Notes: generated from the letters alone by a model not told the origin. A stretch of 64,000 bases of DNA from Lentilactobacillus kefiri (GCF_007989105.1 NZ_BJVK01000001.1:1-64000); one strand, 5' to 3'; shown: positions 43,936-56,072, counted from the stretch's first letter. Numbers and translations are program-made.

Positions 43936-44391
43936 ATGGCAGACAATAATAACAATAACAATAATGCAGATAATGATGAAGTTGCAGTTGTACCAGGTAC
44001 TGACGAATTTGGAAAGATGTTATTCAAGCTCAATAAACCGGTAACCGAAGATAATTTGGGTGTATTGGATTATAACGGCGGCCACTTACAACCCGTTCAA
44101 GATGGATTGTATGCAATGCCTGCTTATGTAACTGACGGCTTTAACTTATTCTTTATTGTGTCTCAATTGGTTGAAAATGATTGGGTTATTGCATTTTCAA
44201 AAGCAACCATTGAAAACGATAATGAAATTACTGATTTGTCTGAACCATTAACAACTGGTAAGGGACTGAATCTATTGGGCCAAAAGAGTCCGGAAGACGC
44301 CAACAAATTATTGAAGTACTTTAACACATTAGCCGAAGCCAAACGTGGTGAATGGCGAATGGTTGAACGTCCTAATGGTGAGTCTGACTAG
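43936..44391 (+). CDS. Uncharacterised Asn-rich-start protein between frr and uppS
   Basis: A 151-residue acidic cytoplasmic protein. After MAD come seven Asn in a row, then an ordered part (EFGKMLFKLNKPVTEDNLGV and LFFIVSQLVENDWVIAFSKA). No signal peptide or membrane helix is visible and I do not recognise the family. AGAGGGAC is 5 bases before ATG 43936. It is 16 bases after frr, so it is probably the last gene of the pyrH-frr unit, where most Firmicutes have no gene before uppS. Confidence 0.8.
   Translation: MADNNNNNNNADNDEVAVVPGTDEFGKMLFKLNKPVTEDNLGVLDYNGGHLQPVQDGLYAMPAYVTDGFNLFFIVSQLVENDWVIAFSKATIENDNEITDLSEPLTTGKGLNLLGQKSPEDANKLLKYFNTLAEAKRGEWRMVERPNGESD
43945..43965 (+). repeat. AAY trinucleotide repeat coding for seven Asn
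   Basis: Seven successive AAT or AAC codons near the 5' end of the orphan gene, a candidate for in-frame length variation. Confidence 0.8.
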
Positions 44392-44407
44392 TAATCAATT
44401 TCATTTT

Positions 44408-44445
44408 ATGGCTGGAAAAAACATTTGTTTTGTTCCAGCCATTTG
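44408..44445 (+). terminator. Terminator-like hairpin before uppS
   Basis: ATGGCTGGAA pairs perfectly with TTCCAGCCAT across 15 bases; the following T tract is short (TTGG), so efficiency may be limited. Confidence 0.6.
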
Positions 44446-44534
44446 GTGTTTAATGATATTTTGGTATGCGCAGAGTATCAGATGATGATATCTGGCGTTC
44501 GGTTGTTCCAAAATCTTTATTTAAGGAGTGTACA

Positions 44535-45305
44535 ATGTTTAAGAACACACAAGACAATCAACGGTTGGAAGATGAGCTGGATAAAAATAACATTCCGGAT
44601 CATGTTGCAATCATTATGGACGGAAATGGCCGTTGGGCACAGAAACGTCATTTGCCCAGAATTGCCGGACACAAGCGTGGAATGGAGACGGTTAAGACCA
44701 TTACCAAAGTCGCCAGCGATTTAGGCGTCAAAGTCTTAACCCTTTATGCGTTTTCAACCGAAAATTGGAAACGGCCGCACGATGAAGTCAGCTATTTAAT
44801 GGGATTACCTGTGAAGTTCTTTAACGATTTTGTACCAGACTTGATTAAAAACAATGTGCAAGTTAAAGTCATGGGATTGATCGATCAATTGCCTGCTCAG
44901 ACGCAAAAAGCCGTTAACGATGCCATTAAGGACACCTCCCAATGCACAGGAATGGTTCTAAACTTCGCGTTAAATTATGGTAGTCGTTTGGACATCAGGA
45001 TGGCAGTTCAAAAAATTAGTCAACAGGTTGCCGATGGGCAACTCGACGTGGATAAGATTGATGACCAAACAATCTCTGACAATTTGATGACTGGTTTTCT
45101 GGGTGATCTTTCAGATCCGGACCTTTTGATTCGAACCTCCGGTGAAGAACGAATTTCCAATTTCTTGTTGTGGCAGATTGCTTATAGTGAATTGGTATTC
45201 ACCGATGTTTTATGGCCTGATTTTGACAAGTCTGTTTTTCAGAAAATGATTTTAGAGTATCAGCATCGCGACCGCCGATTTGGCGGGATTAAAACTAGTA
45301 AATAG
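44535..45305 (+). CDS. uppS: Undecaprenyl diphosphate synthase (UPP synthase)
   Basis: UppS adds eight isoprene units in cis to farnesyl diphosphate to make the C55 lipid carrier for cell-wall synthesis. The 256-residue protein has the catalytic Asp in AIIMDGNGRWAQKR, the HKRGMETV motif, YAFSTENWKRP and the C-terminal RTSGEERISNFLLWQ. I start at ATG 44535, 6 bases after AAGGAG; the open frame upstream has no ribosome site. It heads the uppS-cdsA-rseP-proS(-polC) run. Confidence 0.97.
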   Translation: MFKNTQDNQRLEDELDKNNIPDHVAIIMDGNGRWAQKRHLPRIAGHKRGMETVKTITKVASDLGVKVLTLYAFSTENWKRPHDEVSYLMGLPVKFFNDFVPDLIKNNVQVKVMGLIDQLPAQTQKAVNDAIKDTSQCTGMVLNFALNYGSRLDIRMAVQKISQQVADGQLDVDKIDDQTISDNLMTGFLGDLSDPDLLIRTSGEERISNFLLWQIAYSELVFTDVLWPDFDKSVFQKMILEYQHRDRRFGGIKTSK

Positions 45306-45317
45306 GGGAGAAACAAA

Positions 45318-46106
45318 TTGAGACAACGTGTAATAACAGCTATTGTGGCACTATTAATATTCATTCCAATCATTATCATGGGAGGAATTTGGATTGATAT
45401 TGCGGCTTTAGCTCTTGGAATTGTGGCAATTTCAGAAATTCTGGTTATGAAAAAGAAGTTATTAATTTCGCCAGAATCAATCATTGCTTATCTAGGAGTC
45501 TGTGCGCTAATTCTCCCTACCAAATGGACCAGTTTTTTACCAGGGCATCTTACTCAAAACTTTGTGTTCTTCATTTTTGTTTTGCTGCTGTTACTTCAAA
45601 CGGTTTTCAGCAGGAACTTGTTTACATTCGATGATGCTGGTGTTATCACATTGGGAATGCTGTACGTTGGAATGGGATTTCATTATTTCATCGCTGCACG
45701 AGGCCTCGGATTAACTGTTCTGCTGTACGCACTGTTTATTGTTTGGGTGACTGATAGTGGTGCCTATATCTTTGGTCGGATGTTGGGCAAACATAAGCTG
45801 GCGCCGAGAATTAGCCCCAACAAGACTTGGGAGGGATCCATTTGCGGTTCACTGGCAGCCACAATCTTATGTACGATTTTTGTTGCCTTTTACCCAATCG
45901 CTGGGCATTCACTTTTGCAAATGTTCATATTTACCATTATTCTCTCTATAGCTGGTCAATTTGGCGATTTGATTGAATCGGCCTTGAAACGTTATTACGG
46001 CGTTAAAGATTCCGGCAAAATTCTCCCTGGACACGGTGGAATTTTAGACCGATTCGACAGTTTACTCTTTGTTTTGCCAATGCTTCATTTGGTCGGCGTT
46101 ATTTAG
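45318..46106 (+). CDS. cdsA: Phosphatidate cytidylyltransferase
   Basis: CdsA makes CDP-diacylglycerol from phosphatidic acid and CTP. The 262-residue membrane protein has about eight hydrophobic segments. The C-terminal signature is clear: GQFGDLIESALKRYYGVKDS and LPGHGGILDRFDS. It starts with TTG 45318 behind AGGGGAG, 12 bases after uppS. Confidence 0.95.
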   Translation: MRQRVITAIVALLIFIPIIIMGGIWIDIAALALGIVAISEILVMKKKLLISPESIIAYLGVCALILPTKWTSFLPGHLTQNFVFFIFVLLLLLQTVFSRNLFTFDDAGVITLGMLYVGMGFHYFIAARGLGLTVLLYALFIVWVTDSGAYIFGRMLGKHKLAPRISPNKTWEGSICGSLAATILCTIFVAFYPIAGHSLLQMFIFTIILSIAGQFGDLIESALKRYYGVKDSGKILPGHGGILDRFDSLLFVLPMLHLVGVI

Positions 46107-46127
46107 TTTTTAGGAGGAAAGAGTCAC

Positions 46128-47402
46128 TTGATAACTACAATTATTGTTTTCATCATCGTTTTTGGTATTCTTGTGATCTTTCATGAGTTTGGCCATTATA
46201 TTACTGCTAAACACTCGGGCATCTTAGTCCGGGAGTTTTCGGTTGGAATGGGACCCAAAGTTTTTTATTACCGAAAAAATAGTACCACCTTTACTTTGCG
46301 GCTGCTGCCACTTGGCGGATATGTCCGGATGGCAGGCGAGGCCGACGACGGTGAAGATGAATTAAAGCCCGGTACGCCGGTAACACTTCAGTTAAATGAT
46401 CAGGGCGTTGTTACCTCGATTAATACCAGCAACAAGCATTCTCTGTTCCAAGGGATTCCGTTAACCGTTACCGATACCGATCTGGATGACAATTTGTCTA
46501 TCAAAGGATATGAAAACGGTGATGAGTCACAAGTTAAGTCATTTCCGGTAGACCATGACGCAACAATTGTTGAAAAGGATGGAACTGAGCTGCAGATTGC
46601 ACCACGGGACGTTCAATTCCAGTCGGCATCATTACCACATAGAATGTTAACCAATGTTGCCGGGGTGTTTAATAACCTGATTTTGGCAATCTTGGTATAT
46701 ACAATATTAGGATTTGTTCAAGGAGGCGTTGCCTCCAACACCAACAAGGTGAATGTATTGCCATCCGACTCTGTTGCTAAAACAGCTGGTGTTAAGTCCG
46801 GTGACCGAATTGTTGAAGTTGACGGTCATAAAATTACCGACTGGCAGGATTTGACCGTTCAAATCAGATCCAAAGCCAATAAGAACATTTCGGTGAAGGT
46901 TGATCGTGATGGACAAGATAAGACGCTGTCTATGAAACCAAAGGCCCAAACGTCTGGTGGCCAAACATCAGGATTTATTGGCATTACACAAACCATGGAC
47001 AAAAGTTTTAAAGCCAAAATTCTTTCCGGTTTTACCATGACATGGTCGGTTGCCAAACAGTTATTTGCGGCGCTTTGGAGTATGGTGAGTGGTCACTTTA
47101 GTCTGAATGATTTGGGTGGTCCGGTTGCCATCTTTGCCACAACGTCACAAGCAGCCAAGATGGGTCTGGCCGGCGTGTTGAATTTCTTGGCATTCCTGTC
47201 ACTTAACCTGGCAATCATTAATTTGATTCCAATTCCAGGCCTTGATGGTGGTAAATTGATTTTGAATATTTTGGAAGCCATCCGAAGAAAGCCGGTTTCT
47301 CAAACAACCGAAACGATTGTGACATTGATTGGCTTTGCATTTTTGATGCTGCTGATGATTTTAGTTACCTGGAATGATATTGAGAGATACTTTTTACATT
47401 AA
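46128..47402 (+). CDS. rseP: Site-2 zinc metalloprotease RseP
   Basis: RseP-type proteases cut membrane-embedded substrates such as anti-sigma factors or, in some Firmicutes, peptide pheromone precursors. The 424-residue protein has the HExxH zinc motif FHEFGHY (residues 18-24) in the first transmembrane helix, a PDZ domain at about 195-290 and the third metal ligand in IPIPGLDGGK. It starts with TTG 46128, 8 bases after AGGAGG. Confidence 0.95.
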   Translation: MITTIIVFIIVFGILVIFHEFGHYITAKHSGILVREFSVGMGPKVFYYRKNSTTFTLRLLPLGGYVRMAGEADDGEDELKPGTPVTLQLNDQGVVTSINTSNKHSLFQGIPLTVTDTDLDDNLSIKGYENGDESQVKSFPVDHDATIVEKDGTELQIAPRDVQFQSASLPHRMLTNVAGVFNNLILAILVYTILGFVQGGVASNTNKVNVLPSDSVAKTAGVKSGDRIVEVDGHKITDWQDLTVQIRSKANKNISVKVDRDGQDKTLSMKPKAQTSGGQTSGFIGITQTMDKSFKAKILSGFTMTWSVAKQLFAALWSMVSGHFSLNDLGGPVAIFATTSQAAKMGLAGVLNFLAFLSLNLAIINLIPIPGLDGGKLILNILEAIRRKPVSQTTETIVTLIGFAFLMLLMILVTWNDIERYFLH

Positions 47403-47429
47403 TTAAGTAAATTTTGAAGGAGAACCTGA

Positions 47430-49142
<1,713 letters not shown>

Positions 49143-49188
49143 TGATGTCGTAACTAATTAATATAGACGTATGTTTTCGTCGCTTCTA

Positions 49189-49233
49189 AACTGGTTGGAC
49201 CAAAACTTGGGTTTTGCGTCCAGCCAGTTGTTG
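49189..49233 (+). terminator. Hairpin between proS and polC
   Basis: AACTGGTTGGAC pairs with GTCCAGCCAGTT (one G-T pair) across 17 bases. The T tract (GTTGTTG) is poor, so it may reduce rather than end transcription into polC. Confidence 0.55.
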
Positions 49234-49264
49234 TAAAAACGTTATTTTTAAAAGAGGTACTGTA

Positions 49265-52200
49265 ATGAGTTTGGATCGAAGCCAATTATTTGAAAAGCTG
49301 CTTCAACAGCTTCAATGGACACAGGCAAAGGAGTTGCCTTATTTTCAAGGTGCCAAAATTGACCGCTTGGAAGTTCATAAGCAAAGTCAGCGATGGCAAT
49401 TTGATATTTCACTTCCTCGAATTTTGCCATTTGAAGTGTTTAAAGATTTTAATGCCCGGCTGGAGTCTGCTTTCAAAGAGATTGCCGATGTTTCTTTAAA
49501 TATCACGGCTGACAACAATACATTCACCGAGCAATTGCTCCGCCAGTATTGGCAATGGGTTGTTCCCAACAGTGGGGTAACTTCTCCTCTGATGAAGGAA
49601 CTCTGTGCGGATAAATATCCGTCCATCGTCGACTCACGGGTGGAATTTATTGCTGAAAATGATATCGTTAAAGATTTTATGACCAACACTGCTTTAGGCC
49701 CAATTGAAGACACATTTCAACGGGCAGGATTTCCGAACTTTACAATCCACACAATTGTTGATGAAAGCTCATCACAGCAAAATATTCAAGCATTAAAAAA
49801 GAAAAACGAAGCCGCCAACGCCCAGTTGGTTAAGAAGGCCAACGAAGCCATCAAAGAAAATGCCAAAGCCCACCCGAAGAGGGGAAACGGTGGCGGTAAA
49901 TCCACGATTGGCCGTCGAATAAAAGACGATCTGCCAGTTATGAAAATGGAAGAGATCGTTGAAGAAGAGCGATCGGTTGTGGTTTCCGGATACGTCTTTA
50001 ACAAAGAGATTCGTTCACTGCGTTCCGGCCGCCAGTTATTAATGTTGAAAATTACCGATTATACTTCATCCATTCAGGTTAAGAAGTTCTCCAACAAGGG
50101 TGAAGAGGCCTTATTTGAGGGTGTCAATGAAGGCGACTGGGTTAAAGTCCGCGGAAGTGTTCAAGAGGATAACTATTCTCATGAATTAACTTTGAATGCA
50201 TACGACATTAATCCGATTAAAAAAGTTAGCCGAAAAGATACCGCACCTGAAGACAAAAAGCGAGTTGAGCTTCATCTTCACACAACGATGAGTCAGATGG
50301 ATGCCACCAATAATATCGCTGATTTTGCCAAGCAGGCAAAAAGTTTCGGCCAAAAAGCATTGGCCATTACTGATCATGCAGGTGTTCAAGGCTTCCCCGA
50401 TGCGTTTCATGCCGGCGAAAAGAATGATATCAAGATGCTTTATGGTGTTGAAATCAATCTTGTGGATGATGGGGTGCCGATTACTTATAACGACAAACAT
50501 ATTCCTTTAAAGGATGCAACGTACGTTGTCTTTGATACTGAAACAACCGGTTTGTCTGCGATTTACGATCGAGTCATCGAACTTTCTGCCGTTAAAATGC
50601 AGAACAGCAATGTCATTGACCAATTTGAGGAATTCATTGACCCCGGTTTTCATTTGTCAGACCGAACAACCAATCTGACTTCTATCACCGATGAAATGGT
50701 TCATGGTTCCAAATCCGAGGAAGAGGTCTTTAAGCTATTCCGTGAATTTTGTGGCGATGCGATCGTTGTTGGTCATAATGTCACCTTTGATATGGGATTC
50801 ATGAACACTGGTTATGTTCGTCACGGTATGCACGAGATGCAAAATCCAATTATTGATACTTTGACGCTTGCCCGGTTCCTTTATCCCAACTTGAGAGGGT
50901 ATCGGTTGAACACCCTTGCCAAGAAATTTGATGTCAGCTTGGAACATCACCATAGAGCGATTTATGATGCTGAAACCACTGGACATTTGAATTATTTATT
51001 CTTGAAGGATGCCGAAGATCGTTATGGGATTGTCTATCATGATGAACTTAATGATCACATGACAGATAACGATGCTTATCGGCACGCTCGGCCATCTCAT
51101 GCCATTTTATTGGCGAAGACCCAGGCCGGCCTTAAAAACATGTTTAAGATCGTTTCATTATCCAACGTTGACTATTTCTATCGGGTCCCACGGGTTCCAC
51201 GAACCCAGCTGGAAAAGTTCCGTGACGGAATTATCGTTGGTTCGGCTTGCTCCTCTGGTGAAGTTTTCACTGCGATGATGCAAAAAGGAATGGATGAAGC
51301 TCGCCAAAAAGCGCGCTTCTATGATTATCTGGAAGTTCAGCCCAAGCGTGCTTATGCACCGTTAATTGAGTCTGGCTTGATTGCCGATAATGAAAATCTG
51401 GAAAAAATCATAACGAACATGGTTAAACTTGGTGATGAATTGAAAAAGCCCGTTGTTGCGACGGGGGACGTTCATTACCTCAATCCTCAGGATTATATTT
51501 ATCGTAAAATTTTAATTAATTCCCAAGGTGGTGCCAATCCACTTAACCGGCAGGAACTACCTGATTTACATTTCCTGACAACTGATGAAATGCTGGGAGA
51601 CTTCGAATTCCTTGGCAAAGAAAAGGCTGAAGAAATTGTTGTTACCAACACCAACAAGATTGCCGATGAAATTGACGACGTTCATCCTTTGAAGGATAAA
51701 CTCTACACACCACGGATGGAAGGTGCCGAGGATGAAATTAAGACTCGGACAATGAACACCGCCCATGCCTGGTATGGTGATCCGCTGCCAAAGATTGTTT
51801 CCGACCGTTTGGCGACGGAGTTAAAGAGTATTATCGGTAACGGATTCTCAGTTATTTATTTAATTGCCCAACGGCTGGTTGCCAAAAGTAACAAAGATGG
51901 GTATTTGGTAGGTTCTCGTGGTTCTGTTGGTTCAAGTCTGGTTGCAACTCTGACCGGAATTACCGAAGTTAATCCATTACCGCCACACTATCGCTGTCCT
52001 AAGTGTCAGCACACCGAATTCTTTACCAAAGGTGAATACAGCTCCGGCTATGATTTACCTCATAAGAAGTGTCCGGAATGTGGCACAAAGATGATTGGTG
52101 ATGGCCATAATATCCCATTTGAAACTTTCTTGGGATTCACTGGTAATAAAGTGCCTGATATTGATTTGAACTTCTCTGGTGATTATCAGCCAATCGCCCA

Positions 52201-53584
52201 TAACTACACGAAGGTTTTGTTTGGTGAAAAGAACGTATTCAGAGCCGGAACAATTGGCACCGTTGCCGACAAGACCGCTTACGGGTACGTTAAGGCCTAT
52301 GAACGAGATAAGGGGCAAGTATACCGTCAAGCAGAAGAAGACCGTCTGGCAAAGGGTGCGACAGGTGTTAAGCGGACAACCGGCCAACATCCTGCCGGAA
52401 TTATTGTTGTGCCAGATTATATGGACATCTATGATTTCACACCCATTCAATATCCTGCTGACGATCAGGACGCTGCTTGGAAGACAACCCACTTTGACTT
52501 CCATTCGATCCATGATAATATTTTAAAAATTGATATTCTGGGTCATGATGATCCAACCATGATCCGGATGCTGCAAGATTTATCAGGCATTAACCCAAAG
52601 ACCATTCCAATGGATGATCCGGGTGTCATGTCGATTTTCTCCAGTCCTAAAGTATTGGGTGTTACCGAAGATCAGATTCAATCAAAGACTGGAACCCTTG
52701 GGGTACCTGAATTTGGTACCAGATTTGTCCGGGGGATGCTTGAACAGACTCATCCAAGTAATTATTCAGAACTGCTTCAGATTTCCGGATTGTCACATGG
52801 AACCGACGTGTGGATGGGAAATGCCGATGAGTTGATTAAAAATGGGACGGCAACAATTGCCAACGTTATCGGATGTCGTGATAACATCATGACCGATTTG
52901 ATCAATTGGGGTCTTGATTCCGAACTGTCCTTCCAGATTATGGAAAGTGTTCGTCATGGCCGAGGGATTCCCGACGACTGGCAGGCTGAAATGAAGAAAG
53001 CTAAGATTCCGGACTGGTATATTCAATCATGTCTTAAAATCAAGTACATGTTCCCTAGAGCCCATGCGGCTGCTTATATCTTAATGGCCCTTCGAATTGC
53101 CTACTTCAAGGTTTATTTCCCAATGGTTTATTACGCTTCTTACTTCTCCGTCCGTGCTGACGACTTTGATATCGTTTCAATGTGTCGCGGCAAAGAAGCT
53201 GTTAAAAATGCCATGCGGGCAATTAATGATAAAGGAATGGAAGCATCTACCAAGGAGAAAAACCTGTTAACGGTTTTGGAACTCGCCAACGAAATGCTGG
53301 AGCGTGGCTTCAAATTCCAGATGGTTGATTTGAATAAGTCTGATGCCAGTCAATGGCTGATTGATGGTGACACCCTGATTGCACCGTTTAATTCCGTTCC
53401 CGGACTTGGACTGAACGTTGCCAAGCAGATTGTTGCAGCTCGTGAGGATAAGCCATTTATTTCAAAAGAAGATTTGGCCAAACGTGGAAAAGTATCCAAG
53501 ACTTTGATCGACTTTATGACCGAGAACAAGGTTCTGGAAGGGCTGCCCGACGAGAACCAATTAAGCTTGTTTGATATGATGTAA
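49265..53584 (+). CDS. polC: DNA polymerase III subunit alpha, PolC type
   Basis: PolC is the essential replicative polymerase of low-GC Gram-positives. The 1439-residue protein has an N-terminal region, an OB domain near 235-330, a PHP domain ([12 protein letters not shown]) split by a DnaQ-like 3'-5' exonuclease ([20 protein letters not shown] near 420), then the polymerase core with the zinc finger (CPKCQH and CPECGT) and the [12 protein letters not shown] motif that supplies catalytic Asp residues. I start at ATG 49265; upstream in-frame codons overlap the hairpin. Confidence 0.98.
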   Translation: MSLDRSQLFEKLLQQLQWTQAKELPYFQGAKIDRLEVHKQSQRWQFDISLPRILPFEVFKDFNARLESAFKEIADVSLNITADNNTFTEQLLRQYWQWVVPNSGVTSPLMKELCADKYPSIVDSRVEFIAENDIVKDFMTNTALGPIEDTFQRAGFPNFTIHTIVDESSSQQNIQALKKKNEAANAQLVKKANEAIKENAKAHPKRGNGGGKSTIGRRIKDDLPVMKMEEIVEEERSVVVSGYVFNKEIRSLRSGRQLLMLKITDYTSSIQVKKFSNKGEEALFEGVNEGDWVKVRGSVQEDNYSHELTLNAYDINPIKKVSRKDTAPEDKKRVELHLHTTMSQMDATNNIADFAKQAKSFGQKALAITDHAGVQGFPDAFHAGEKNDIKMLYGVEINLVDDGVPITYNDKHIPLKDATYVVFDTETTGLSAIYDRVIELSAVKMQNSNVIDQFEEFIDPGFHLSDRTTNLTSITDEMVHGSKSEEEVFKLFREFCGDAIVVGHNVTFDMGFMNTGYVRHGMHEMQNPIIDTLTLARFLYPNLRGYRLNTLAKKFDVSLEHHHRAIYDAETTGHLNYLFLKDAEDRYGIVYHDELNDHMTDNDAYRHARPSHAILLAKTQAGLKNMFKIVSLSNVDYFYRVPRVPRTQLEKFRDGIIVGSACSSGEVFTAMMQKGMDEARQKARFYDYLEVQPKRAYAPLIESGLIADNENLEKIITNMVKLGDELKKPVVATGDVHYLNPQDYIYRKILINSQGGANPLNRQELPDLHFLTTDEMLGDFEFLGKEKAEEIVVTNTNKIADEIDDVHPLKDKLYTPRMEGAEDEIKTRTMNTAHAWYGDPLPKIVSDRLATELKSIIGNGFSVIYLIAQRLVAKSNKDGYLVGSRGSVGSSLVATLTGITEVNPLPPHYRCPKCQHTEFFTKGEYSSGYDLPHKKCPECGTKMIGDGHNIPFETFLGFTGNKVPDIDLNFSGDYQPIAHNYTKVLFGEKNVFRAGTIGTVADKTAYGYVKAYERDKGQVYRQAEEDRLAKGATGVKRTTGQHPAGIIVVPDYMDIYDFTPIQYPADDQDAAWKTTHFDFHSIHDNILKIDILGHDDPTMIRMLQDLSGINPKTIPMDDPGVMSIFSSPKVLGVTEDQIQSKTGTLGVPEFGTRFVRGMLEQTHPSNYSELLQISGLSHGTDVWMGNADELIKNGTATIANVIGCRDNIMTDLINWGLDSELSFQIMESVRHGRGIPDDWQAEMKKAKIPDWYIQSCLKIKYMFPRAHAAAYILMALRIAYFKVYFPMVYYASYFSVRADDFDIVSMCRGKEAVKNAMRAINDKGMEASTKEKNLLTVLELANEMLERGFKFQMVDLNKSDASQWLIDGDTLIAPFNSVPGLGLNVAKQIVAAREDKPFISKEDLAKRGKVSKTLIDFMTENKVLEGLPDENQLSLFDMM

Positions 53585-53629
53585 TGAGTCTCTGACTTTC
53601 GATGAAAAGGTTGTTGAGACTTATCACGG

Positions 53630-53658
53630 TTGTAATATATTAAGCAATATGGTATAGT
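53630..53658 (+). promoter_or_regulatory. Promoter of the rimP-nusA-infB operon
   Basis: TTGTAA (53630-53635) and TATAGT (53653-53658) are exactly 17 bases apart and the -10 is extended by TGG. Confidence 0.75.
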
Positions 53659-53682
53659 TAATTTACTAAATAACTTGTAAGG

Positions 53683-53709
53683 GAGTGAGCAGAGATGCTC
53701 GCTCTTTTT
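53683..53709 (+). terminator. Attenuator hairpin in the rimP leader
   Basis: GAGTGAGC pairs fully with GCTCGCTC (one G-T pair) across AGAGAT and is followed by TTTTTAA. It lies between promoter and start codon, so it must act as a conditional or partial terminator. Confidence 0.8.
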
Positions 53710-53735
53710 AATGGAAAATTTTAGGAGGCCTATCT

Positions 53736-54209
53736 TTGAGCAATGTTGTTGAAACGGTCAGACAAGTTGTTGCACCAATTTTAGAAAAACATTCGTTTTA
53801 CTTATTCGATGTCGAATTTGTAAAGGAAAATAAAAGCTGGTATTTACGGGTATATATTGATAAAAAAGGTGGCATTACCATCGATGACTGTGTTTTAGTC
53901 AGTGATGAGTTGAGTGAAAAGCTCGATGCCATGGAGCCTGATCCAATTCCGCAAGCCTACTTTTTGGAAGTTTCATCTCCAGGTGCCGAACGGCCACTTA
54001 GAAATGATGAAGAACTTAAACAGGCAGTCGGTGAATATATTCATGTTTCACTCTATAAAAATTTAAATGGCAACAAAACTTTTGAAGGAACATTGAAATC
54101 ATTGGACGACGATGTGTTAACCCTCCAAAATGATAAGTGGGGTAAGCATGATACGTTGGAAATACCGCGAAATTTGATTGCCAAATCACGGCTCGCAATT
54201 CAATTTTAG
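53736..54209 (+). CDS. rimP: Ribosome maturation factor RimP
   Basis: RimP helps mature the 30S subunit. The 157-residue protein has the N-terminal alpha/beta domain (LFDVEFVKENKSWYLRVYID, LEVSSPGAERPL) and a C-terminal SH3-like domain. It starts with TTG 53736, 8 bases after AGGAGG. It is the first gene of the nusA-infB operon, downstream of the attenuator. Confidence 0.95.
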   Translation: MSNVVETVRQVVAPILEKHSFYLFDVEFVKENKSWYLRVYIDKKGGITIDDCVLVSDELSEKLDAMEPDPIPQAYFLEVSSPGAERPLRNDEELKQAVGEYIHVSLYKNLNGNKTFEGTLKSLDDDVLTLQNDKWGKHDTLEIPRNLIAKSRLAIQF

Positions 54210-54225
54210 TAAAGGAGACACAATA

Positions 54226-55443
54226 ATGAGTAAAGAACTTTTAGGGGCGTTATCCGCTCTTGAAGAAGAAAAGGGCATTAAAAAAGAAGTTGTAATCGAA
54301 GCCCTGGAAGCTGCATTAGTTTCAGCTTACAAGCGAAATTACGGTCAAGCCCAAAACGTCGAAGTTTCATTTGATGACAAAAAAGGCGAGATGCACGTTT
54401 ATTCCGTTAAAACCGTTGTCGACGATGTCACCGATGATCAACTTCAAGTATCATTGGACCAGGCACTTGAAATCAACAAAGGTTACGAATTGGGCGATGA
54501 AATTAAGTTTGAAGTAACCCCCAAGAACTTTGGTCGGATTGCTGCCCAAACTGCTAAACAAGTTATTATGCAGCGGGTTCGGGAAGCTGAACGGGAAAAT
54601 GTTTTCGATGAATACTCCAAGTATGAGGATGAATTGGTAACTGGTACCGTTGAGCGTCAGGATACCCGATTTGTTTACATCAACTTAGGCAAAGTGGAAG
54701 CTGTTATGGGTTCCAAGGATCAAATGCCGAATGAAGTTTATCGACCACAAGACCGAATCAAAGTCTACGTTACCAAGGTTGAAAATGCGACTAAGGGGCC
54801 ACAGGTCTTCGTTAGCCGGACAGCTCCGGGGATGCTCAAACGATTATTTGAACAAGAAGTTCCAGAGATTTATGATGGTACTGTAGAAATTGTTTCAATC
54901 GCCAGAGAAGCCGGCGATCGGGCCAAGGTTGCGGTTCGTTCCAACAACTCCGACATCGATCCCGTCGGTACGGCAGTTGGTCCAAGAGGTCAACGAGTTC
55001 AGACGATTGTTAACGAACTTCATGGCGAAAACATGGACATCGTGGAATGGGATGAAGACGACGCAGCATACATTGCCAACTCACTTAATCCTGCCGAAGT
55101 AATTGACGTTATCTTCGACGATGATAACGATCGTGCATGTACAGTCATTGTTCCTGATTATCAGCTGTCATTGGCAATTGGTAAGAAGGGTCAAAACGCT
55201 CGTTTGGCTGCAAAATTGACCGGTTTTAAGATTGATATTAAATCAGAAACCGAAGCAAAAGAATTTCTGGCCAATAAAAAGGCAGCTTCAGAGACTGACG
55301 ATGACAGTGCCGATTCTTCAGACACCGAAAGTCAAGCTGATGATTCCGCAGAAAATGTTGATGACTCGGCAACTGACGAACAACAAGATGTTAAGCCGGA
55401 TACTCCGGACACTGATGATTCGGATGAGAATGCTAACGACTAA
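54226..55443 (+). CDS. nusA: Transcription termination/antitermination factor NusA
   Basis: NusA binds RNA polymerase and modulates pausing, termination and antitermination. The 405-residue protein has the N-terminal polymerase-binding domain, an S1 domain (GTVERQDTRFVYINLGKVEAVM) and two KH domains (GPRGQRVQTIVNEL and IGKKGQNARLAAKLTG). Residues 352-405 are a very acidic Asp/Ser-rich tail that Bacillus NusA lacks. I start at ATG 54226 behind AAAGGAG. Confidence 0.97.
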   Translation: MSKELLGALSALEEEKGIKKEVVIEALEAALVSAYKRNYGQAQNVEVSFDDKKGEMHVYSVKTVVDDVTDDQLQVSLDQALEINKGYELGDEIKFEVTPKNFGRIAAQTAKQVIMQRVREAERENVFDEYSKYEDELVTGTVERQDTRFVYINLGKVEAVMGSKDQMPNEVYRPQDRIKVYVTKVENATKGPQVFVSRTAPGMLKRLFEQEVPEIYDGTVEIVSIAREAGDRAKVAVRSNNSDIDPVGTAVGPRGQRVQTIVNELHGENMDIVEWDEDDAAYIANSLNPAEVIDVIFDDDNDRACTVIVPDYQLSLAIGKKGQNARLAAKLTGFKIDIKSETEAKEFLANKKAASETDDDSADSSDTESQADDSAENVDDSATDEQQDVKPDTPDTDDSDENAND

Positions 55444-55461
55444 TTTTTAGGAGGCGGTTTT

Positions 55462-55761
55462 TTGAAAAAAAGAAAAATTCCAATGCGTAAAGATATCGTT
55501 ACTGGTGAAATGGCACCCAAAAAAGAGTTAGTTAGAATTGTCCGTGATTCAGACGGCAATGTGTCGATTGATGAAACCGGTAAAAAATCAGGTCGGGGCG
55601 CATACATTTCAATTAATGTTGAAATTGCAAAAAAAGCAAAAGCCGAACACACTTTTGAAAAAGTGTTCTCAACAACTTTGGATGACAACTTTTACGATGA
55701 TTTAATTGCCTATGTTGATCATAAGCAAGCCCGAAAAGAGTTGTTCGAAGATGGACAATGA
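55462..55761 (+). CDS. rnpM: RNase P modulator RnpM (YlxR family)
   Basis: A 99-residue basic protein of the YlxR/DUF448 family. The conserved motif KKIPMRKD at the N terminus (here KRKIPMRKDIVTGEM) and GRGAYIS in the centre are present. Work in B. subtilis showed that the family binds and modulates RNase P. It starts with TTG 55462 behind AGGAGG and overlaps the next gene by 11 bases. Confidence 0.92.
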   Translation: MKKRKIPMRKDIVTGEMAPKKELVRIVRDSDGNVSIDETGKKSGRGAYISINVEIAKKAKAEHTFEKVFSTTLDDNFYDDLIAYVDHKQARKELFEDGQ

Positions 55762-56068
55762 TCAAGCTATTCTGAATTTCTTAGGTTTAGCCCGCAGAGC
55801 CAGCAAAATTGTTTCAGGACAAGACATGATCTTGTCAGAAATTCGAAGCGGTAAGATCTTCTTCCTGTTTATTGCAACGGATACTGGTAAAGCAACTCAA
55901 AAAAAGTTTAATGATAAGTCGAATTACTATCATATTCCCGTAAATACCAGTTACACTAAAGCAGTGCTTAGTGATGCAATTGGAATGAAACGAACCATTA
56001 TCGGGATTTCCGATCGGGGTATGGCAAAAAAATTGGTTGAATTAACCGATAATAATAAAGGAGAGTGA
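55751..56068 (+). CDS. ylxQ: L7Ae/L30e-family RNA-binding protein YlxQ
   Basis: A 105-residue member of the L7Ae family, likely to bind kink-turn RNA. The N-terminal [22 protein letters not shown] and [16 protein letters not shown] fit the family. I start at ATG 55751, which overlaps rnpM; longer frames lack support. It lies between rnpM and infB as in other Firmicutes. Confidence 0.9.
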   Translation: MDNDQAILNFLGLARRASKIVSGQDMILSEIRSGKIFFLFIATDTGKATQKKFNDKSNYYHIPVNTSYTKAVLSDAIGMKRTIIGISDRGMAKKLVELTDNNKGE

Positions 56069-56072
56069 TTAT

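Noticed and set aside
52055-52513. 152-residue minus-strand open frame within polC
   Set aside because: Antisense shadow of a strongly coding region, no ribosome site or promoter.
53585-53625. GTCTC/GAGAC inverted repeat as polC terminator
   Set aside because: The loop is long and no T tract follows, so support is too weak for a feature.
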